The notes beneath the pieces were generated by a model, which was given only the letters and a program-made list of their open reading frames with translations, had not been told where the DNA came from and did not search any database. From Gorsachius magnificus (Eukaryota > Chordata > Aves > Pelecaniformes > Ardeidae), in contig CM067084.1 of NCBI GenBank assembly GCA_034008185.1, forward strand, positions 43,165,099 to 43,229,098: DNA of 64,000 bases, in the 5' to 3' direction. The stretch's first letter is position 1; the number at the start of each line of letters is the position of its first letter. The position numbers and the translations under genes are program-made. This document shows, one piece after another, positions 25,194 through 46,507 of this stretch.

Positions 25194-28100
25194 TTACTTG
25201 GCAAAGAACTAGCTAAAAGTGGGACTTCAAAATTGCTACCTGTAATATCAGACGTCTCAGGCTCCATTACAAAATCAAAATTCAGAGTTCAGCAAATAAA
25301 TATATACGCTACTTGTGCACCAAGTGCTCTTCCAAGAGCTTCATAACCTTGGATTCTGAAGTGGTATGGCCTCTGTTAATGTTCTGCCTGGGACAGATGA
25401 ATGTCACTTTCTTTTATTCTGGTTAAGTAATATCTCAGTCACCATCACTGCTAATGGTTTGGAGGATGAGAACTCTTCTGTCACTACTCCAGTTCAGTCT
25501 TTCCCTTACTGAAAATATGGGGTCACTTACAGCATGGTTATTAGTACAGAACTATCAGTCTTTGTCATTCAACCCACAGCTAAAAGAAGAATATAATCAG
25601 TAGTTTCTGTGAGGACTCCTTGATTTTTAGCTTCTGACTCCCTTGTCTTTATAACAAAACATTCAAAATCTGTTGAATTCAAGAGTGTGCTACAAAATCA
25701 ACTTATTTTCCATAGGTTTTAGGATGGAAACGTTGCAAAAGGGACAGGTTTAGTTAATTATAGTGTTGGCGTTTTTTTCTGGTTTATGATCAGTAACAAT
25801 GGCTGGGTTTTAGTTTCTATGCCCACAAATAATCATCATATCAAAAGTCAAAGCTAGTTAATTCTAGGATTTTACTCTTAAAAAAATTAATTAAACACAG
25901 TAGCGACATACTGTATAGTGACATTTCTCACAGCTCTTAATGCATGTCCTAGAATATTTATTAATTGCAGATTGAATATACTACTTCCATTCTTAATGGA
26001 AGTTTTGTGTTCCCAGCTCCTAATGCATTACACTAAAATCACATTTTGCAACTTGTTCAACGTAATTGCTTTTTTAAGCTTTAGATCAGGAACTTTTAAA
26101 ATGTTTGCACTTTCAAACAGTGGTATAAGGGATTAGATGAAAATGGACATGACAATTACATGAACAAACATCATGCACTAAGCCTCTGTCTTCGTTGATC
26201 TTTGCCATGTTCTCTGTTGACAAAAGATTTTGGGTTTTTTTCTGCAGACAAATGATGTGTCCCTGAAGATGCTTTTGCTCTAACAGCAGAAGATATTTCT
26301 TGCTAAGTGAAAAGCTGAGTTTTTCTGAGATTGTTCATTTGTTCAGATGAATTTTTGTTGCTATGTATTCCATGTAGTTATTAATACATTTAATGTGCTA
26401 ACACTTACAATATGACTAGTTTCAGTGACTGACTGAATGGGCTAATAGTATAACTCTTTACTGAAAACATGTATTTGAAATCATCCTCTGTTTCATCTCC
26501 TCAGGGAAATATAACCTAATTAGATCAAATAGGAATTTGGGAATTCCATATTAACTTTCCCTGTAGCCTTTCTTCTGTTGGTAGGTAAATATGACATTGT
26601 CTAAAATAGAGTAAATAGGGTGAAATGAAAGGTAAAGCTGAACTAGTTCGAGTCCAGAAGCAGGGCCTGCTAACTCCAGCAGCTTAAAAGCCTGCTAAAA
26701 TGGGCTGTGGGAAGGGATGTATCTCTAACTTTAAACAAACTTGATTAGATATGAGTTGTCTTTACATCTATTGATAGGCATGAAGTGCACCAAGAAGTCT
26801 GTCAGGAAAATCATGTTGGTTCAGAGGTTCTACACTGATGCTACGGCAACACATAAAAGTCAATGTGGATTAACTGTATCACTACTGAGGATAAAGAGAA
26901 CAATTTGTTTGTCTGCACAAAGATATCTAGTGGCATTTGAAAATCCCTAAGATATTCTGCCTTTTTGCTGCTGGTTCAGAAAGATGCATTTCTCCTGAAA
27001 TCCTATGATACTGGCCTGGATAACCCAGGCACTCAGGGATTATTAAGGCCATCTCTAAAAACACTAAATGCACATAAGCAACTAAATAAAACTTGACTGG
27101 GCACAAACTCCATTCGGTATCCATTTGCTAACCTGCTCCTTTCATGAAGAAATTAACTTTGTGAACCAGTGCACGTGGGTCTAGAGGAGTAGCAAGGGAG
27201 AAAGAAGAAATGTCAAGCTCTTGGGCTGCTACTCGACCCATGATGAAGGGGGCAGAAGTAGAGGTTACTCACTAAAAAGCCAATCCTAACCTTATTTTAA
27301 CAGATCTCAAAAACTGTGGTTTGTAATACTAGAGTCACACCAGAACAGTAGTCACAGACACAAATCTGAAACATTTTCCCCTACATTTTGCTAAGCTGGG
27401 AAACAGTCTTGTTACACTGGTCTAGTATAAATATTTAAAGTTCTAATATAAATATTTAAAAATTGCAGTAAAATTATCCAAAATTAATGAAAGACTTAAC
27501 CAATGTAAAGTATAAACAGATACTTTGAAAAGTGTTGTGGTTTATATATATGGATTATAATTTATATATAATACAAATTTTATCGAGGCATGCAAATTAC
27601 GTATTTTATATGTTCAGTTTTCTGAAACTGTAGAGTAACTAGTTTCCTAACATTCACAAAAATAAGGAAAAACATACTGAAAACCAGAGAACTAATAAAA
27701 ACTGACTAGAAACATCAAATTTTCAGTATTCTATCCCTTCAGTCCTACTAGAGGTCAAGTAGCTAAACCCTCATTCAATTTAAATCTATAAAAGAAGATA
27801 GAGCAACTAAAAAGGAGATTGTGGATCCCACATATTGTAGCACACAATGTTTGTAGATGGAAAGCAGACTAGAAATCTTCCTTAACTAATCCTGTTGTGT
27901 CAATAAATTAGCTTTCATATGTTCCTATAGATTTACATTTTGGAAATCTTTTAAAAGAAAAAGGAATCTACTGACTGAAAGATCAAGCGATGTAAAGACT
28001 GATTATTTTTTAAAGCAAAGAAATAAATTCAGATTCCCAAGAAGTCTGTTGAAGATTATTGTTTTATTACTAAAAACAGGTAAAGAAGAAATAGTGAATA

Positions 28101-31100
28101 CATACTTTTTCTCAGTTACGTGCATTCAGTATATTTGTTTTTAATTCACCTTCAATATCTTTGTGATTTTGATAGTGTTTGATACACCTGTTCACACTGA
28201 CTCACAGTCTCCAAAAAGAAATGCCTTGAGAAGATTTCTGGCTGTTTTTTTCTGGGAAAGAAGGATATGGGATTAAATTTGCTCCTAGGGTTTGATAACG
28301 TTTTGTAAAGGCTCGCAAATTGGGACCTTTCCAAACTGTGGAGAAGGTTGCAGCTAGAGGGAGCTGATTTTTCTTGGCCTCCCTGTGTCGAAAGCTCTGG
28401 ATGAAGCTGCTGAGAAAATAAAAGCCTCTGCAAGCTGGAGCACTAGAGGCAGAGGAACAGAGAAGCCTGTGAGCTGGGATTACCTGTGATTTGGAGAGAG
28501 GGAGGAAGGTGACAATCTGTAGATCCCTGTCTAGAGGCACCTGTCAGGTCAATCTAGATGGCAGGGTAGTGCTTCCTGGGTAAGATGGTTAACTAGCTGA
28601 AGGGACACAGGAAAGTGCCTTGGGACTGAGAGATGGTACAGAACCCAGTTTCTGTGCTGTAGGAGATGACTGGGCCTGCTGAGGACAATGTGGTAAGTGA
28701 GACAGATTCTGAAGTTGCAAGGGTTACTTTGAGCTATTGAAGAAACCAAAATGTCTGAGAGACGCTGAATTTTATTATTGTGTAAATTGGCATGAGAATC
28801 TAGAAGGATTTAGGGGGGAAAAAAAAAAAAAAGAGATCTAGCACCATCATTGTAATGCCAGTAATGACATGGGGAAGAGCATCAGTAAAAAATGCATGTC
28901 AGCACACACTTTGCTGTTATCATTTCGCTTTTAAAGAACGTTAAAGCCTGAACCACAATCTCATAATACCTGTTGTTCTGCTATAATGGCCATATCTGCT
29001 AGCATGCTGTGTATTCTCTTTGGAAAAGGAAAAAGGTTATGTAGAAAACAGATTCTTACAAACGCTTTTAATAAATTGTATAAGTTTACTCTTTAAAATT
29101 AAAGTATTATAAAATGGTTTCAACTTTTTTGGATATGACTTAGGATATGTCTTTGCAGCATGGGTATGATGTATAAAAAATCGAGCGCACAGGTCTTTCA
29201 TACTGAGTGATTACTTTGGCTATTGTAATTAAAAATGCACACCCAGAGTGCATTAAATACCAAGTATTCAGAATACAGTGAAGATATGAGAGCAGAACTA
29301 AATATTTAAATGATGTCAAAATAACTCAAACTTAATCAAGGAAAGAATTTCAAGGTTAATGCTTCATGTAAAGTGTTTGTAGTGGAGAGATTTTCCAGCA
29401 CATATTTTCTAGACTCAAGAACAGAAATTGGGAACAAAGGTGTCAATCTAAAAATCCTTTCTTTTCTTAATTCAGATTCATTTAACAGTTATTCTAAAGT
29501 TGACTGTAGTTTTTGTGTCTGTAAACAAAGTGTTAGTAAATTGCAGGTTCATGCAAAAATGAGGGAGAAAAGCTATTCTTACAGTGATAGATGGGGATTT
29601 ATGGACTTAACTCCTATTAGTGTTAATAGGAGTTAAGGACAAGATCCCCATATATCATGATGAGATTAATTCCCATTGCTTAAAAACACATGATGAAGCA
29701 GCTACACTAAAGATATTTGAAAAATTCTTTTTTTGGCCCAGCCTTTTGATTTTTTTTTTTTTTACAATATCTTTACATTGGTATCTGTCTCCTTTTAAAT
29801 GGAATCAATATCATGAGTGTTACATAATCATAACCTCAATGGAATTAATCTTCTTGTATGATTGCAACAAAAGATGAAACTTTATAAACAGCATACCTTA
29901 TACAATGTGAACAGAGCTATGTAGTGATGCCACAATCTTATTTTCACTGATCCTCAGGTTTTCTACAATAGTGACTGAGTAGATCTCAGCTTGCAAATTA
30001 GTTATCTTCACAGCTTTTTCTGAGTAATGCTGTAATTGCTATAACAGGATACAGACTTTTAGCAAGAGCTAACCTGGTAGCTCCTATTCAAGCAGATTGG
30101 AAAGGCTAATATAAAAATGCAAAAGTAAATAAAATACTGGAGGGGATGGAAGTAATGCTGTAGGCTTTCATAGTGCAGTGCTGTATAAGTCATGGCTTTT
30201 CCTTTAAGTGAAAAAGAGCAGTCAGAGAAAGAAGAATCAATAGAAACAAGCATAGGTAAGAGGTAATAAGAGGTGTGATGTTTCCTCCAGCTTTTCTAGA
30301 ACAAGATCAGATGGGTGTAGGTAAACAGAGGATGTAAAAATTTGGCTAAAGGCTAAGTCTCCCTTAGAATGAGGAGAAAAAGATTCTGAAATAACCTTTC
30401 ATAAGGGCTGGCAAATAAAGAAACCGTTTGGGTTTTAGACATTAGAAGAATTGATGAATAGAATTGTAAAACAAAATTGTCTGCGGTAACAAGGGTTTGC
30501 ACTGGTAATGTAAGAGGTCCCTTCCAGTCTTCTGTTCCTAATAATTACAATATGGGGCTATGAGGAAATAGAAAATGTGATGTCTTTAAATTGAGCTGTT
30601 CAGCTTTCAGTATTGTATAAAGAGTTTTGTAAAATCTTTAAGAATGTTTGTTAAAACAGACCAGTGAGAATGAGAAAATTATTTCCTAAAGTATGTCTGG
30701 AAGAGCTGATTGTAACACCTATCCTGGTAAAAATTTAGCTACTTTTAGATAAAACAGGACAATTACTCCTAGGCTTAGGTTACTAAGGCAGCTGCAGGTC
30801 TGGACTCAGTCTTTTCTTCAAATGAGGTAAAAAATATTTGAAGCTAGGTTTCCCTTATCATATGTAAGAATTCAAGAAAACATTGCCCAGCATACAAGTG
30901 TAAGACTACCACTGCTGTATGTTCACTAGACCTATGGAACAATCTCTGACTGACGTGTTCTAAAATGTTTACAGAATTGGGACCTGAAGCTGGTATAGAT
31001 AGCTGTATACCTGATTCAACATTTCTCCCAGGCTGACTTTGAAGTCAAGCTGTATGCATCTGATGGCAGTTTAAGGGAGATTTTGTGGCTGCTCACCTCA

Positions 31101-31495
31101 AATGAGTGGATACAGCCACTCAGCTTTCAGCATGAGGCTAGAGGTAGTGTGGGGTATTTTCCATGTTTTGAGTGACAGCTGGGACTATAAACTACTTGTT
31201 GTTTTTCATGAAGAATCTTGGAGATTTTATTCAACATCTAAAATTTTGTTGTTGCTGTTGTTCATTAATGAATTTGTTTGAACATTTGTGTATTTATGTA
31301 TTGGTAAAGAGTACTAAAGTGTTTAAGCATTGTGTCCTAGTCTTTTGTTAAATTGAATGACAAAAACCTGCTAAAATTTAGGAAGAAAAGATTATCAATG
31401 TTTGCTTTTAAAAATCTGTACACAGTTCTCTTCAACTAATGTAATTTGTAGGTATGGAACTGCATCTTCAGGCACTACAAAAAATAGGATCAGCA
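25194..31495. other. GLRA3 intron 3, middle part
   Basis: 6.3 kb with the hairpin at 29585 and a GC-richer patch at 28250-28740 (reported under findings). An A-run lies at 28820-28832. No coding exon recognised. Confidence 0.5.
29585..29657. repeat. 73-bp near-perfect hairpin
   Basis: The arms fold on themselves. The inner stem CTTAACTCCTATTA (29606-29619) pairs perfectly with TAATAGGAGTTAAG (29624-29637) across a 4-nt loop GTGT. The outer stem TGATAGATGGGGAT (29585-29598) pairs with ATCCCCATATATCA (29644-29657) with one mismatch. A 7/6-nt internal loop separates the two. It could be a microRNA-like precursor, or the palindromic core of an ancient MITE or other sauropsid repeat. Confidence 0.85.
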
Positions 31496-31995
31496 AAGAA
31501 TCACAGAATGTTTTGGGTTGGAAGGGACCCCTAGAGGGCATCTAGTCCAACCCCCTGCAATGAGCAGGGACACCGCTAACTAGATCTGGTTGCTCAGAGC
31601 CCCGTCCAACCTGGTCTTGAATGTTTCCAGGGATGGGGCCTCCACCACCTCTCTGGGCAACCTGTTCCAGTGTTTCACTACCCTCATTTTAAAGAATTTC
31701 TTCCTTATATCCAGTCTAAACCTACCCTGTTTTAGTTTAAAACCATTACCCCTTCTCCTGTCACAGCTGTCCCTGCTAAAAAGATTTTCCCCATCTTTCC
31801 TATAGGCCCCCTTTACGTACTGAAAGGCTGCAATCAGGTCTCCCTGCAGCCTTCTCTTCTCCAGGCTGAACAAGCCCAACTCTCTCAGCCTGTCCTCATA
31901 GGAGAGGTGCTCCAGCCCTCGGATCATTTTAGTAGCCCTCCTCTGGACCCACTCCAACAGTTCCATGTCCTTCTTGTGCTGAGGGCTCCAGAGCT
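31496..31995 (-). mobile_element. CR1 LINE 3' fragment (same subfamily as 4386-4684)
   Basis: A 500-bp 5'-truncated CR1 on the minus strand. The coding part (31580-31966) is open for 128 codons, beginning [19 protein letters not shown] and including [25 protein letters not shown] and [16 protein letters not shown], and ends at a normal stop. A 3' UTR and one terminal repeat (reverse complement of GAATCACAGAATG) follow. It lies in GLRA3 intron 3, in the same orientation as the gene. Confidence 0.92.
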
Positions 31996-34900
31996 GCTTT
32001 GAAATGAGAAAACCTGTTGTCAGTCTTTATGACAGATTTTCTACTTAAGTGCAGAGTGCCTGTCTTCTGCATGTGTCATAGTCTAGAAACACTGTTCTTG
32101 CATCTTGGGAAACTTGAGAGATTGCCTCTTGTCTGTTGGCAATAAGAAGTTTTGTCTGGAAACCTTGACAGGACCACACAGGTCTGAAATGAGTCATAAG
32201 TTGCCCCTATAGATGGGTATTAAGATCCAGATAATCTGTTCATATCAAGAGGAAAAGTTAAACAAAACCAGCAGGCTATATTTCTGACTTAGATATTTAT
32301 TCTCCATATTGCAGAAAGATCCCACTGAATTTCAGCTCTAGGTTCCAGAAAACATTACAGAACTTGGCTGTGACTCAGCCACCAAGCTTTACTGGGATAA
32401 ATACAAAACCTATTCCAATTCTTCTTCCAAAAAATCTTGAAATAAATTGAGTCACAACCACAAAAGTGAATCCAGTTTACAAATCACAACAACTGAAATG
32501 GGAATTTTAGTATTTCATTGTGGAAACCTTCTGGTATATTATGTTTCTAGATTCTGCTTTAAAGGCATCTGTTTTTGCAAAAGGACCACACCTTTATTCT
32601 GTTTGTGCCCATTACTTGGCTGCTGTCAGTGAAAACTGTTGGTTTGAACTTCTGCTTTACTGTAGACACATCATATTTTCAGACCTATGACTCGTTCATT
32701 CACAGAATATAGTCCTTTTCAGTTCTTGCCTAACTTTTATGTTCCCATTAATACTGCAAATGCACACTAACAACTGAGTTGGATCCTCTGTGGCAGTACT
32801 TTCATCTAAAACTATCAAAAATGTCCAAAACTTTTTCAAGCAGCTTTTCATCATTACAGTATCACTTATTCTATACTGTAACTTCACAGTCAATCTAGAG
32901 ATGTTGACTGCATGAAATAATTTCCTTTCATAAAGGAAGTTTCAAGGCTTCATAATCATTGAAGGGATATCTAGAAATGGCAGGTTTTGAGACCTGAAAC
33001 AGGACCTTGCTGTTTTTCCAGTATTTTCTCACACAAATGCACTCTGTTATTAGGTGAGTTTGCATTGTATCTCCAGAGCTTTCAGCAGAATTGGGCCTCA
33101 GGATGCTATCTAAAATAAACCTGAGGTTTTGAGTTGGTTTGTTGCTGGTTTATGGTGACAAATAAGAAAGATTAACCTAATATTTAAAAAGATAAGATTA
33201 TTTGTTCATTTTTACTGACATGTCTCTATTCATAGTTGATATCCCTGGTTTTGTGTATATGTTGAATATACTGGCTTTCAAATATATGAAATATGTGGAA
33301 GCCATCCCCGTAACTGATCCTCTTTTTCAAATAACGTAATCACACTCTCTTAATCAGGGAATGAACACTACTGCTCCCTAATAACTCACTGGAGAGTTGT
33401 TTCTGAAAACAGTTTAGAAACCACTGGCTTGAGGATCCAAGGAAAGAAGCCTGCCAACCAGCTTCTGCAAAGGCCATCAACTCCAGCAAAAGCAAAGCTT
33501 CTGGCAATTTTTTAAAATCAATTTAATCAGCCATTTTTTGCTAGTCCAAACCTAAACAAAACATGATAGTCAAAACTATTTTCTTCAATGCAAAGCCCAT
33601 TTGATACCCAAATTCCAGGAATTTAATTCTGGAATGATCCAGTCCAAACACTGGCTATTATTTTTTTTCTGAATCATTTATAAATCATCAAAGGAATCAA
33701 AAAGGAAAAATTGACATTTTCTTTACTTTTTCAGAGTCATAAAAGGAGCCCAAAAGGCTGGAGTTATTTCCTGAGAAAAAACTCCAGTGTAGATGCCAGG
33801 AAAGAATACAGGAATATTCTCATAATACAGAAAGAGAAGGTTAGGAAAAGGTATAGAATGGTACAGTCATCCTAATAAGCTTCCCAGAGGCCAGGAGATA
33901 AACACAGTGTGATAATTTCTCCTCATTTCTGACTTGTTGTGTTAGGATGATTTTCAGTGTTAGTAGGGAATCAGATTTCCCCAGTTTGGGAAATTCAGCT
34001 ATTGGTACGTGATAACCATTATGTGCAGTATCATCTGTACCAGCCTCTTCTATGCATCACCCAACCTATCTATCTGCTGCATCATCTATTACAGTTTATC
34101 AGCAAATCAGATACTTGACCCTCATGTTTTTATGCACAGCTCTAATTGGGCTCATTATTAATACCCCGTTAGGGGTATGCGGTATGCACCCTTGATTAGC
34201 TGTTGCAAGCAGTTGATACCATGCCACACCTTGTAACTCGGTGAGATGGACCGGAGTTGGCTGTGCTACCTTTGCCTACCATTTCCTTGTCCTTCTCTGT
34301 TTCTCATGCCATTGTGCTATTGTAATACCAGCCAGCATCTTACCTGATGTCTTCCACCACACAGTATCTGAATTCCAAGATGCCCTTCTAAAAAGTTATC
34401 CTAGACTAAATGTTTCAGAGCAGAACTGCATAAAACAATATTTTCCATTTGCTGGTTATAAAGCCAACTTATATAGTTTTTTTTTTTAAATTTGAAAAAA
34501 AATTATGGTATTTGTTTGCTAATTAATACCCTGTATGCATTGCAATGTGCTTTTTCAAGCACACTTTGGTTGCATCCTATAGAATTTCCATACAATATGG
34601 AACATAGATACTGTATCTGGGGAGGGTGATACGATGCTGTCTGCTTAGAATGCAGGTTCAGCAGGGGGATTTGCATGGATTAATCTGGTCATGTGAAAAA
34701 CTGAACAGCTGCAGACCTGCTAGAATTTGAAAAATCTCTGTCTACTCCTGACTCTGTGACCCAGGCTCAGGGTAGCAGAGGCAAGTTTGTGATAAAATAA
34801 AGGATGTTAAATAATCTGTCTTCCAAACTCATACAAGAACAATCTGGTGATGTCTACATGCCTTGATAGAAGGGAGTTAATTGTCAAATAGGAAAAAAAA

Positions 34901-37900
34901 AACATTTTTTTTTTTAATTTTTAAACTGTAAAGTGGCCTTTACTGCATATTCACTCATCTGAGATAAAAATTGTGCAATGTGGATATTTCTGTCCATCAC
35001 TTCAGTATTAACACACTGCTATATCCATAACACAGAATTCTTCAGCATGTTTTCACCAAAGGCAGGCATGTTTTTCCTTGTATTTGAGACAATCAACTAA
35101 ATGATTCATTTAGGAAAACTATTTGGTGAAACTCTTCAGCATTAAGCTTTACAATGTATACAAGTGAACCTTCTTTCAAGTACTCTATTTAAAGACAACT
35201 TAGAAAGGTAGAATAGAAAATAAACAGAAGAAAGATGAAGCTAGTGAAATTAGAGAGCTGTGACTCGTGAAAGGAGAGTAATTATGATGGCTTAAAAATG
35301 GGTTAATGTAGGTTAAAAGCACATTTTATTTGTAAATGTAAGATAAACTCATTAGTGCTGGGAGCACAGAAAGATCTATCACCTGCTTCCGAACAACATT
35401 CAGGATAACACAATTCTTTTCAGACTGAGTCAAGAAATACCCATTAGCAAAAATACGGCAGGAACAAAACACAAACATATGCTTTTTAATGTGTTAATTG
35501 TCTGCACCGTTGTCATTTGCCATCAGCTCTCTGGGTGAGTGTGTCCCTTTCAATGCACTTTTAGCATGTGCATTATGCTAAGCATATTAATACATACTTA
35601 GTAAATACTACCATAAATATGTATTAAGATCAAAGTGTTGTTCTTGATCTTTAAAACTCAGGAAACCTTGAGAAAGTTGGTCAGTCATATTTACTAAAAT
35701 AAAAGGAGGCTTTTTGGTATGGCCTACTATCTGCCCCATAGCCTAACTACTCTGTAGCCTTTGCTTCATGTATTCAGTTTGTGTTTTTTCTCTGAACATT
35801 CATACATGTATTTTGTCTCTGAACATTTGTAGTTGAAAATGTTGGCATTGATGCTATTCTCACCCTGTAAGACTGAATAATCTCTCCTTTTTTTTTTTTT
35901 TGTTGGTAACTGCCAAAATATATATGACATTGCTCTTAACAATCAGGAAATCTCTTAGCATTAGGAGATTCAGTGCAAATACAAGCTGAGCAAATGCAGC
36001 TTGAGCCACAAAGAGAAACTCTGTAAGGAACTTTTGAGGATGCTGTGATCAAACCTGAAATTTAAGTTCCAGTACACCAATAAGAAAATTATTTGGTTTC
36101 CTGTAGGATATGGTTCCCATATTGCCAATATACATTTAACTTTACACAACCAAGCAATCCGATTGATTTCTCAGATTTTTGAGGTTAAGTGTGCTTAGGT
36201 ACGTTGCTATTTATTGTGAATAAAAAACTTCAGATGCTAACTTATATTAATTATATCATGTTAATTTCATATCATGTAATAGTCATTTTATTCTGGGCTT
36301 CCATGTTTTTTTAATCTCCTGCTATTCTTTAAGTTTTCTAAATCCTTATGTGAAATAAAGAATAGTAGCGACATGTAAAAAATTAAAGACTGGACCTAGG
36401 TTTTCCTTTATGCGTGCAACGCAGTAAGAGTTTTACTTGGCTAGAAGATGAGTGTGGAATCCTCCCTTTGTGAATACCATTGAGACATAGACAGACCTGG
36501 TAGTACTGTTTGGCTCAATAACACAGAAAGATTGGCAAGGCTGGACCCTAAGTTGTGCCAATGATGCAAGTTTAAAGGAGTTTTTAATTATGTCACTTAC
36601 TTTTTTTACTTCCTCCTCACAGCATACATGACATTATGTTCCTCATATGATTGAGATTACTTAGGTTCAACTAGAATCACAGCTTCCTAGCAAGAGGTGG
36701 GATGCCTTTTCCCCACTGTGAACCATCTGATTTGTCTTTTGAGACAAAGAAAGGGAAGATGAAATAACTGTAGCCCATACTCTAAAGAAGTTGAAAGGAA
36801 TGTAAAAAACAAGAAAAAAGAAAGAGAGAATGAACCAATTTAAAGAGCTGGCAAGCTGTAAGGCAAATTAAGCTACTTTTTTTGGTTTGGCTGTCTCTCC
36901 TGACCTGTTCGACCCCTCTGTATAAGAGTACAAAGGCCTGGATGAGTTTAAGAGAATTCACTTGCCAGAAAGCTGATTCCTGCCGCACCCCGTGGGTTCC
37001 CATTGCACACTAACAAACTCCTCGTCCTTACTGAGAACTATAAAGTCCGGTAATGTAAAGTTGGCACCGGGCTATTCTGCAGCTGATGTTTTGTTTTTTT
37101 TTAACCCATTGTTTTTCTGCAACTGTGTTATACATAACCGAGGCAGCAGAGGGAGCTCAAAGATTTAGGTAATTGGTGAGAGAACTAGAGACCAGAGAGG
37201 CAGGGAGAAAAAGAGACAGATTGCCAAGAACATTTACGAAAGCAAATAGATTATATGCAGATCCCGTTATTCAGCTGGTAGTTTTAAATACCTGCGAGAC
37301 TTCAAGGTACCACTTAATGGCCAGGTTTTATTTTGCACATGTTGCTTACTTAAGCTCTTTTGTTTAAAGTTTGGAAAAAGTATTTATCAGGAATCTAAAC
37401 ATCCTTTTTGAGTCTAATAAATTGTTCTAATGAGTCCTTCTATGTTTAAAGACTTAGAATAAATGTTAAGACATAGGTACCTGAATTTTAAGGACTACAG
37501 TAAATAAAATTAGTAAAATAGTGACAATTGGTAAAATACTGAACTGCAGTGAACTGACTTTTGTTCAACAGTGCAGAAATTGTTTGTAAAATATTGCAAG
37601 ATTTTTTAATTGTAATTTTAAGATAGAGAGGGTTTCATGTTTTTCAGAAGATATTAATCTTCAGTGTTGGGGAGAAGTAAAGCTAATGAGATACACAAAT
37701 GAAAGTCCTATCTACAAAAACCCTATTTGTTCTTCTGCAAAGGAAGATTTGAGTCTCTGAGAGGTCAACAGCTGCTGACCGGAAGCAAAAGTCTGTTCTG
37801 AACTGTATCAGTGAATACATTATAAACTGAATACCAACATCATGAGGGCAGCATTTGTCTAAGGTCAAGCTTGTGCTTAATTGTCCAGTTTTTGAATATA

Positions 37901-39057
37901 TATAATGGATAGAATTAAAACCCCTGTGTTTCTGACCAGGTTTGGTATTTTCTACGACATACTACCTGGAAGTGTGCATTACAGACCTGGTTGCAGTCTA
38001 GCTCAGCTGTTTTAATTTGCTTTCAAGGCAACACAGAACAGAATGTATTTCATTTTAAGAGAGAATTATTGTGCTAACTTACTAAGTTGTACTGAAAGGA
38101 AATGTTTATAATTCTCTCTTTTTTTTTTTTAAAGAGAAAATACACTTGAGATGTGAACTCAGGCATCCTGTTTCCACATTCAGGATACTAATAATAATAA
38201 GCAGCAGCAACTTCAATTTTCTAAATATCCTTTTTATAGTGATCTAGTTACTGGATCTTTGCATTTTACTGACTCTGTGGTCTGCCTCCTGCTTTGCACC
38301 AGATTCACTCATGCAGTTGTTAAAAAGTAGCTGTGGAACACTGTTCTAATCATGGGGGCATTGCTTAATCCTCTAGTTGAACCTGAATAAATCTCCTTGG
38401 ATACCATATCAATCTGTTTGGGATTTGCAAACTGGCAAGGCACCCAAATACAAATTAAAGTAATTTTCTACTTGAAAAAAATCATGTCCCTCTCTTAGTT
38501 CTCAGTAACATCTACTGCTGTGTTTTAAGGCAGGTAAAGATCAGGCAGCTGTGAATAACACTTTGTAGATAGGGGGCATAAATATTTGACTTTATGAATT
38601 TATGGTATTGATTTCCTAACTACATGTCCTTGGCTATATTCAAAGGTCTCAGTTTTGCTCTTACTGGTAGTTCAGAAGGATGGCTTTTGCTTAGTATTAT
38701 TCCTTTATGTTCTTTTTTGGTTGGTGGGGTTTTTTTTTGCTATACCAATTATTTTTAGCCCATGTTCTGTCATTCCAAGTATGTATCCTGACCCCTGAAA
38801 TTGTATTTACTATATTTGGATCTTACTAACTCCCACACTTCTTTCTTCATCTCTCTCTCTTTTAACACTCTCTGCCCCAAATTACTGTGTAACTGTTTTC
38901 AACGGTGTTTATTTGCCTTTCTTCAAAATATGTGAGGCACTTGTGTGGAGAAAGAATGCCTATATCTCCTCTCTCACCAAATTTTAATGAGTAAATCTGT
39001 CCTCCAAGTTATTACCATATATGTTTCACCTGTTAAACAATATTATCCTAGTTATTT
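31996..39057. other. GLRA3 intron 3, distal part
   Basis: 7 kb of AT-rich intron. Only small simple repeats (T-runs near 35889 and 38121) and a short palindrome ATACCCC-GTTA-GGGGTAT near 34161 stand out. No coding or RNA gene evidence. Confidence 0.5.
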
Positions 39058-39290
39058 GTTTAGATTGGACATTAGGAAAAAATTCTTCACTGAAAGGGCT
39101 GTCAAGCACTGGAATGGGCTGCCCAGGGAAGTGGTCAAGTCCCCATCTGTGGAGGTATTTAAAAGATGGGTAGATGAGGTGCTTAGGGACATGGTTTAGC
39201 GGTGGAATGGCAGTGTTAGGTTAACGGTTGGACTTTATGACCTTAAAGATCTTTTCCAACCTAAACAATTTTATGATTCTGTGATTCTGT
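39058..39290 (+). mobile_element. CR1 LINE 3' terminal fragment
   Basis: About 230 bp. The last ~45 codons of ORF2 ([38 protein letters not shown] and stop at 39199) are followed by the 3' UTR with AGGTTAACGGTTGGACTTTATG and the tail TTATGATTCTGTGATTCTGT. It retains the intact 3' end, so it shows what copies at 7.7 and 17.4 kb have lost. It lies in intron 3, about 670 bp upstream of exon 3 on the plus-strand map and antisense to GLRA3. Confidence 0.93.
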
Positions 39291-46507
<7,217 letters not shown>

